Source of the DNA: Nyssa sinensis
Lineage: Eukaryota > Streptophyta > Magnoliopsida > Cornales > Nyssaceae
Assembly (NCBI GenBank): GCA_008638375.1
Contig: CM018031.1
Location: forward strand, 64,530,188 to 64,594,187
Length of the DNA stretch: 64,000 bases
Direction of reading: 5' to 3'
This document shows positions 51,801 to 61,200 of the stretch, piece after piece. Under the pieces are notes generated by a model. The model worked only from the letters and a program-made list of their open reading frames with translations. It searched no databases and was not told the DNA's origin. The first letter of the stretch is position 1. Each line of letters opens with the position of its first letter. Made by a program: the position numbers and the translations under genes.

Positions 51801-54800
51801 CGGCACACCAAGATGGCTACAGAGCTTTCTGATCCCAAGATATTAATTTCCTTGTCTCATAATCACCAGATGTCTTGGTCATGCCTTGATGCCTTTTATA
51901 GGGGCCTTGGGCCGGAGGGATCTGAACACGTCCCATGCCTATGCCTTTGTCACCAGAAAAGTCATTCTTGGGATTGTAAACCATTGCGCATTCCAGCACG
52001 TGATTCCATGTGCACAATGACACAATTCCCCCTTTGCCTCGGATTGGCTTAAGACATGTTCCTGAGCTTTCAGTCCCATCAGATAAGGGTCGTCGGGGCT
52101 TCTTTCCACCACTCTACCCTCTGAACCAAAATTCCTCTGGAAGTCCCATGCCCCAAATGGTGGTAACCATCTGCTGGCACCATACTGAATTCTGGTCCTC
52201 TGGATCTTGCCTTCCAGTCTCAGGCAAGCATAGTGCATCAGAATGCCATTTCTGAATTTCCATAAGGGATACCATCCCATCTTTTGGATCACACTGTTCG
52301 ACCAACTGGAATCACACAATCTGGATCCCTTGTCATCTTGCCCCCCCAGAACCTTTTAGTCTGGATTTACCGCACATGCTCTATCAAGTTATGTGGGATT
52401 GTGCTCCTCACACCACGTGGTGGAACGGTATTTGGCTATTAACAAACTCCTTGCATGTGAGCCACATGCCTCGACAACTGGCCATAAGAAAACTATTATC
52501 GCTACTTTTACCATTATTAATCAATTGTTATTTTTGTCATACACTCATTTTTGTTTGATCTTCTTTCAGAGAGAAAGATTGCTTCATATCTCAGTGCAAT
52601 CGGGCAGAGATTTTTATCCATGTATCGATCCTTTGGGACCTACGTTGCCTTTTTGACTATTCTTGTCACTGTATACCTTGTGACACCAAATTACATATCA
52701 TTTGGGTATATTTTTCTTCTCCTTATCTGGATCATTGGAAGACAACTTGTTGAGAAGACAAAACGACGCCTATGGTTTCCACTGAAGGCATATGCAATTA
52801 TGGTGTTTATCTTCATCTATAACTTGAGCATTTTTCCAAGCTTTGAAATGTGGATTTCTAGGAAGATTGATCTTTATACTTATTTGGGTTATAATGCTGA
52901 TGCTTCATTGTTGGAAAATGTTTGGGAATCCCTAGCAATTATGATTGTAATGCAACTTTATAGCTATGAGAGGAGACAGAACAGGTATATTAAATCAGGT
53001 TATCCTGATCCATTGCAATCTGGCACACTTGGGTTTATCAGGCGGCTTTTGATTTGGCACAGTCAAAAGATTTTGTTTATTGCATTATTCTATGCATCTT
53101 TATCTCCAATAAGTGCATTTGGGTTTTTGTATCTTCTTGGCATTGTCATCTGTTCAACTTTACCTAAAGCTTCTCGGATCCCATCGAAATCATTTTTGAT
53201 TTACACTGGTTTTCTAGTGTTAACTGAATACTTGTTTCAGATGTGGGGCAAACAAGCTGAGATGCTCCCTGGTCAGAAACACTATGATCTGTCCCTTCTT
53301 TTGGGTTTCCAGGTATTTAAGCCTAGCTTTTGGGGTGTAGAAGCAGGCTTGAGGGGAAAAGTTCTGGTGATTGCTGCATGCACCCTTCAATACAATGTCT
53401 TCCATTGGTTGGAGAATGTGCCAATTTCTCTTCAAAATGTAGGTAGATGGGAAGAACCTTGCCCATTGTTTGTCTCAGCAGAAGATTCCTTGCCGGTCGT
53501 TTCCAATTCTAATGGAGAAATTAGGCCATCACCAGACTCCAGTGCATTATCTGCAAAACGAATAGGAGTGTCAAGCAATTCGTGGCCATCTTTCCATTCT
53601 GGTTTGTTTCAATCATCACATGATATCTCCTCTAAAACAAGGGAATCTGAGGGGAGTAGCTCTAAAAAATATTCATTTGGGGATATCTGGGGAAGCAGTA
53701 AGGAGAGTCATAAATGGAACAAGAAGCGGATACTTACCTTGAGAAAGGAGAGATTTGAAACACAGAAGACCACCTTAAAAGTATATTTGAAGTTTTGGAT
53801 GGAGAATATGTTCAACCTCTTTGGCCTCGAGATAAATATGATTGCATTGCTTCTTGTCAGTTTTGTTTTGTTGAATGCCTTTTCTATGCTATATATTGCA
53901 TCGCTGGCTGCTTGTATTCTTTTGGACCGGCATATTATACGGAAATTGTGGCCAATTTTTGTCTTTGTGTCTGCTTTTATTATGGTCCTTGAATACTTTG
54001 CAATCTGGAAGAATATGATGCCTTTGAATCAACACACCTCAAGTGACACTAATGTGCATTGCCATGATTGCTGGAGAAGCTCAAATATATGTTTCCATTA
54101 CTGCAAAAACTGTTGGTTGGGTACTACTCTCTTAGCAATTTTGAATTGTGGCTCTATATGACTTTGCTTCTTTTTCCATATTGTATTTTACTTTACCTGG
54201 CGGAGTTGAACTTTTCTGCCTATGCTGAGCACTAGGTCTCAAAAGGCCTGTATGTTTTTCATAAATTTTAGTCATCCATTGACTTGGGTGAATGTTTGTT
54301 TTAGTCAAAATAGACAGTAGTCTTGATGTTTCATTTGAATATTTGGAGTAGATTGAGAAGCTTGCCTTTGGAGGGCCTTTTTCACTTAATTTTTTTAAGT
54401 TGACCTAGTGCTCACTTTAGAAATCTGGGCAAGTTTGAAGCACCCCAAAAAAATTCACCCCCCCGCCCCCGTGCCTGTTTTCTTGTGAGCTAATTTTTTA
54501 TCTGCTCATCTTAAGCTTATGTACTGTTCTCTCTTTGTAGGACTTATTGTTGATGATCCTCGAATACTTATCAGCTATTACGTGGTATTCATGCTTTCAT
54601 GTTTCAAACTTCGTGCTGATCACATATCAAGTTTCTCGGGGTCATTTACGTACCGTCAAATGATGTCACAACGTAAGAACATATTTGTTTGGAGAGATCT
54701 CTCTTTTGAAACAAAAAGCATGTGGACTTTTATTGACTACCTGAGGCTTTATTGTTACTGTCATCTGTTGGATCTTGTGCTTGCTTTGATCTTGATTACC

Positions 54801-57800
54801 GGAACCCTTGAGTATGACATCCTTCACCTTGGGTATCTTGGTTTTGCTTTGGTTTTCTTCCGGATGCGACTTGAAATACTAAAGAAGAAGAATAAAATCT
54901 TCAAGTTCTTGCGCATTTACAACTTTGCTCTTATTGTTCTTTCTCTTGCATATCAGTCACCCTTTGTGGGGGTTGTCAATGCGGGAAAGTGTGAAACAAT
55001 AGATTACATTTATGAGGTGATTGGATTTTATAAATATGACTACGGGTTCCGGATTACTTCAAGATCAGCTCTGGTTGAGATCATCATTTTTATGCTGGTG
55101 TCACTGCAGTCATATATGTTTTCTTCCCAGGAGTTTGACTATGTGTTTCGATATCTCGAGGCTGAGCAAATTGGTGCCATTGTACGTGAACAAGAGAAGA
55201 AAGCTGCCTGGAAGACTGCACAATTACAGCATATTCGTGAATCTGAGGAGAAGAAACACCAGCGCAACTTGCAGGTAGAAAAGATGAAATCCGAGATGCT
55301 CAACCTACAAATCCAGCTTCACAGTATGAACTCAACTGCTACTTGCAGTGCCACTTCTCCTGGCACTGAAGGCTTGCGGAGGAGGAGAGGTACTTCTCTT
55401 AATTTGAACAGGGACACTGAGAACCTTTACAAGGAGGAAGATGTTGTCATGAATCAAGAACTGAATATCAATGCAGACTCTGTTTTCCCTTTAGAATTGC
55501 ATGACTCTCCTACTCATGTAAAAATGGAAGGTCCATCACCTGTGGAGTCTACAAAGCATTTAATTGAATCACCTCTTTGTGAGATCATTGAACTTGAAGA
55601 GGATGCTGCTGGTAGTGCATTTATTGATTCAGACAGAGAAAAAAAAGCTAAAGGCGAAGCAAAGGAAAACCCATTAATTTCTGCAGTACAGCTCATAGGT
55701 GATGGTGTTTCCCAAGTGCAGTCTTTTGGAAATCAGGCAGTCACGAACCTTGTGAGCTTTTTGAAGATCACAAATGAAGACTCAGATTCAAATGAGCACT
55801 CATCTGCAGAGGATGGGGCGTGTAGCAAGATTGAGACCCTGAACACAAGGCATAAGTCCTTGGATCGTTCATCTTCTCTGCAGTCTGATAAGAGTAGAAC
55901 CATGTCTGATGCTGCGAGTCTACAGATTGGTAGGATCTTCCGCCACATATGGTCCCAGATGTGCTCCAATAATGATGTCGTGTGTTATTGTTGCTTTGTT
56001 CTTGTCTTTCTTTGGAATTTCAGTTTGCTTTCTATGGTCTATCTTGCTGCTCTGTTCTTGTATGCTCTGTGTGTAAATACCGGGCCAAGTTACATCTTCT
56101 GGGTTATTATGTTAATCTACACAGAAATTTATATTTTGGTTCTGTATCTGTATCAAATCATCATCCAACACTGTGGGTTGGGCATCCAGTCGAGCCTACT
56201 TTATGAGTTAGGTTTTCCAACACATAAAATCACATCGTCATTTGTTATCAACTCATTGCCTCTTTTTTTAGTCTACTTATTTACCCTTATCCAGAGCTCT
56301 ATAACTGCAAAAGATAGTGAATGGATTCCTTCAATGGAATTTGATATTTTCAAGAAGAGAGTTCTCTATCCAAAAGAGGTTCTTTTGAGCTATAGCTGGA
56401 GTGAGAGGGCACAGAGGCTGCTCCAACCAGTAACACATGCTGTGAAAATGGTAGCTAGAAGCTTCTCTATGTACTGGAAATCACTTACACATGGCTCAGA
56501 GTCTCCTCCATTCTTTGTCCAGTTGTCTATGGATGTTCATATGTGGCCAGAGGATGGGATTCAACCAGAGAGGATCGAGTCTGGAATAAATCAATTGCTT
56601 AGGATTGTGCATGATGAGAAATGCAAGCAAGGAAACCGTAATGTTTGCCATTCTGCTAGTAGGGTTCACGTACAAAGTATTGAAAGAAGCAATGAAAACC
56701 CGAATGTGGCCTTGGCAGTTTTCGAGGTGGTATATGCCTCACCATTGTCAGAATGTACACAGGCAGAATGGTACAAGTCACTAACTCCTGCTGCTGATGT
56801 TGCAAACGAGATTCTTCAAGCACAACATGAAGGTATTGTTGAAGAAGTTGGGTTCCCATACCCTATACTCTCTGTAATTGGAGGAGGAAAAAGAGAACTC
56901 GATCTATATGCCTACATATTTGGTGCAGATTTGACTGTTTTCTTTTTGGTCGCCATCTTTTACCAATCGCTCATAAAAAACAAAAGTGAATTTCTTGATG
57001 TGTATCAGCTTGAAGATCAATTTCCAAAAGAGTTTGTATTTATCTTAATGGTAAAGTTTTTAGTCCTCTTACTTTCATTCTTCTGTGTCATATTTTTTAT
57101 ATTAAAAATTGAAATCAACCTTAATATGTATACGAAATTACAAATTAGTAAAGTTTGATGAGTCAATCAATGACCATATTTATTTGGACCATTCAGGATA
57201 ACAAGTTTTGAAAGCCGTTGTATGACAGGACTAGTTCTGTAATATGTCCGTCATGACAAACTGTGTCCCAAATCTTGACAATTTTGAGACGAAACTGGCT
57301 CATGTCCTTTCTGTAGAATGATGAATGCAGACTGGCAATCTTTATACAGTTTCATATACAGAAAGTAGAATAATTATTTAGATAGAATATTATAAATAAA
57401 TTTGAGGACCTATTTTTAGGCACTGAATTGACTCTATCAAGGCAAGTTCAATTCCTTGCAACACTTTTAAAGTGGCTAGGATATGGAGTGCTTTCTCATT
57501 TCTAACTGGTGTAAGTGCATTTCTTCGTGCAGATAATCTTCTTCTTGATTGTGCTTGATCGCATTATCTACCTCTGTTCATTTGCCACAGGAAAAGTGAT
57601 CTTCTACCTTTTCAACCTCATTCTCTTTACATACTCGGTTACACAATATGCTTGGCATATGGAATCTTCACACCAACAAGCTGGAGGATTGATACTCCGC
57701 GCTATATACCTAACAAAAGCAGTTTCTCTGGCACTGCAAGCCATACAAATCCGGTACGGGGTTCCTCACAAAAGCACTTTGTATCGGCAGTTTTTGAACA

Positions 57801-58261
57801 GCAAAGTTTCACGAGTTAATTATATCTGCTACCGACTCTATCGTGCTTTACCATTTCTCTATGAATTGCGATGTGTACTTGATTGGTCTTGCACAACTAC
57901 ATCTTTGACAATGTATGACTGGCTGAAGGTGAGTTCCTGCAGAGCCCAGACTATTTTTGCTTCACTGAATTCAACCTTTGGAAATTATTTAACAAATTGC
58001 CACTGCTTTAATTTCCAATCTCTTTTTTTTTTTGGGTAACTATTATCTATTATTGTTTTTTGTTGATGATGCACGGAAGAAAAAAAAACACAGTTCTTTT
58101 TTTTCCCTGATAAATAAGATATAATTGTATTAAAGCAAAGTACCAAAAGGGGATGCTCCAATGTACACAATATTTATACAAAAAAGCTATACAAAACTAT
58201 AATCTCATCTTATGTAAAAACTTTACATAAGAATCAAATGTAGCGGAGGAAGTCCCTGTGA

Positions 58262-58292
<31 letters not shown>

Positions 58293-61200
58293 GAAAAAGG
58301 GGGATCGAAGTAAATTGTTTTTGATTACAAATAAAAAGAACTCCACACTATCAAAATATCTCATATTTCTTTAGCTTCATATGTACCACCATAGACACAA
58401 TGCAGCAGCCTCCAAACATCTCTAGCACTCCTCCTCACTCTACCACCCTGCCAACTAACTAAGACCTCCTCCATGGATCTAAGCATCACCCAATGAACTC
58501 CAAAAAGAATAAAAGAAGAGCCCATAGTTCCTTAGCAATCGGAGAATGAAGGAGGTGTTGTCCCACATTTTCTTCTTGCAATTCCAATTAATACTGATCT
58601 TTCTTTGCTTCTAAAGATTATCCAAAGTCAAGATCTGGTCCAGCACTATTGTCCAGACAAAAAAGGACCTTTATGGGGGCTTTAGTGTGCCAAATGACCT
58701 TCCATGGAAATCCCTCTGCCCATCTTGCCAAAGCTGCCTATAGAAAGACTGAAATAGCCCTCCTGAGAGCCTTTCCATCTCCAAGAATCCTCCTTTCCCT
58801 CACTCTTAGCACTGGACTGTGATCGATAACGATAGCAACAGCTATAGTTGTTTCTAATTTTGAGCAAAATACTCTAATCTTATATTTTCCTTTGCTAAAT
58901 TTCAATAGGCTTCTAAAATTTTTTGTTCTGCCCAAAATCAAAATTTCCAAGTTTAAATCATTGTTTCCTATTACACACATTCTGGAGTAGAGTTATGCAA
59001 ATCTTGATTCCATTTTTATTTTTTACTTTTTTTGGGGGGGTTTTATTGGCAATCAAAAAGAGCATTTTATTCATCAACACATATCATTTATCACTAAAAA
59101 ATATAATTTCCTAACAAATAACTTTAAAGCTTTTAGTGAAAAATCAAGAATAAAAGAAACTTATCTTATATTTGGTATTTGGAATATTACAAAAAAACAT
59201 ATATCTTTATAATACTTCTATGATGTATAAGACTACACAGATTGTTGAGGGTATTTTGGGAATTACATGCCTGAAATTTTGAAATACATTTTAAGACATG
59301 TCAACCAAAAGTAGTTTAAAAATATACGAAAAGGTGTAATGTATAGGTGGGGAAACCCTAGAATTTTCAGCTACTTATTGCATCAAGGTGCAATATAGAA
59401 CCATGAGCTTTTTTTAATATCTATGTTACAGGACAGGATGTGTAGTATATTTAGTCTTGGGGCATATGAAATTAAAATTTTACAAAAATTGATAGGCATG
59501 GGAAAGCCAAGGAACTAAACCCAATTGATATTCAGACACTTGCAGTAGTTTTTTTTTCCTCTGAATATTCTGCAACCTAACGACTTCAAAAACTAGCGAA
59601 TTCCCTTCTCTCCCATAAGGCCTACAACCTCTGTTAGGTAATAAAGCCCAAAAGCTACAAGCTTTCCCTCACTAAGTTTACCATTAAATTAACTGTAGGA
59701 AGCTCAGTTAGAGTGCTGCCCATCATTAGTTGGAGATTTTTCTTTACTCACTAAGTCATGAACTGTAATTTTTGACATATTTGCCAAGTTTGCCAACAGT
59801 ACAAGTGTTTTTTTTTTTTTTTGTTTATATGAGTGTTTTTAATAAGTAAATGTATTGTATTCAAAAGTGCCGGAGGGAGGCGAAACACATAAATACAAGC
59901 AACGCTTACAAGATGGGTCTTAAGGACCCCAAAAAATCCCACTAAAGAGCCAACACCCAAAGGATGAGCTCTTTTGGCCCCAAAAAAGGGCAATTTCAAG
60001 AACTTATCTTTAAAGACAAAAGAGGGGAGTTCCTCCCAATAAAAAATCCTCCGATTACGCTCTCTCCAAATACCCCAAATCAGACACATGAGAGCCACTT
60101 TCCAAATCTTCCTTGCCTCTCCTTTCACCCTACCTCCACTCCAGCAAAGCAAAAGCTTCTTCAGAGTATCTGGCATTACCCAAGCACATCTAAAAGTGGA
60201 GAACACCAAGTGTCCCAAGCCAAACTACAATGGACAAGCGAATGGTCCACAGTTTCAGCCTCTCTTTTGCACATGCAACACCTGTTAACCAATTGGATTC
60301 CCCTTCATTGAAGATTGTTAAAAGTCAATATAGCCACCCAAGAGGCCTCCCAAGCAAAAAAGGCGACCTTCAAGTGGACTTTCACATGCCAAACCAACCT
60401 CCACGGAAAGAGACCCGTCTCTTCACCAATCAGAAAATTGTAAGAGGAACTCACAAAGAATTGCTTGCATCAGCTAGCTTTCCAAATCAACTTGTCCTCC
60501 CTCTCCTCTAAAACCTTGCATCTACTCAAAACCTCTAACAACCTAATCCCCTCTTCCACCTCCCAATCAAAGAAATGCTTCCTAAACTTTGGAGTTTACG
60601 CATCCTCTCCCCCTATTTTTGAATAGTAGTCCATCACAGTGCACTCTTTATTGGTAGCAATGTTGAATAATGTTGGGAAATTTGCATTCAAAGCTCTTTC
60701 CCCACACCAATCATCCTTCCAAAAATTTACTCGATTACTCTTCCCCACTTCAAAGCTAATGTTTTTCTTGAAGTTCTCCAGCCCCTTTTGAATGTTACTC
60801 CACTAACTGCAACCCAAGGAACCCTCCACTAACCTAGGGAACCAATCAATCTCTGCGCCCCCATATTTTGATACAATCACTTCCTTCCAAAGATGGTGAT
60901 CGTCCACCCCGTATCTCCATAACCATTTTCCAGGAAGAGTTTTGTTGAAAACCCTCAGATTCTTAATACTCTATCCCCCTGAAGCCATTGGGGACCTCAG
61001 GATATTCCACTTAACTAGATGGAACTTCTTGTTCTCCTCCATGTCACCCGAAAGATAATCTCTTTGGAGTTTATCCAGTCTCTTCTCCACCTTCGTTGGA
61101 ATTGATAAAAAAGACATGAAATAGGTTCGCAAACTGGACAAAGTGCTTTTGATTAGAGTGATTTGGCATTTATAAAGATAATGGCTTTTCCATCCTGTTT

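Noticed and set aside
51939..52319. 126-codon minus-strand open frame
   Set aside because: It lies in the GC-rich LTR-like block of PIEZO intron 13. The opposite strand is equally open, and no domain is visible.
53220..56859. Antisense and alternate-frame open frames over PIEZO exons 14 and 15
   Set aside because: They are shadows of the long exons, which match PIEZO over their full length.
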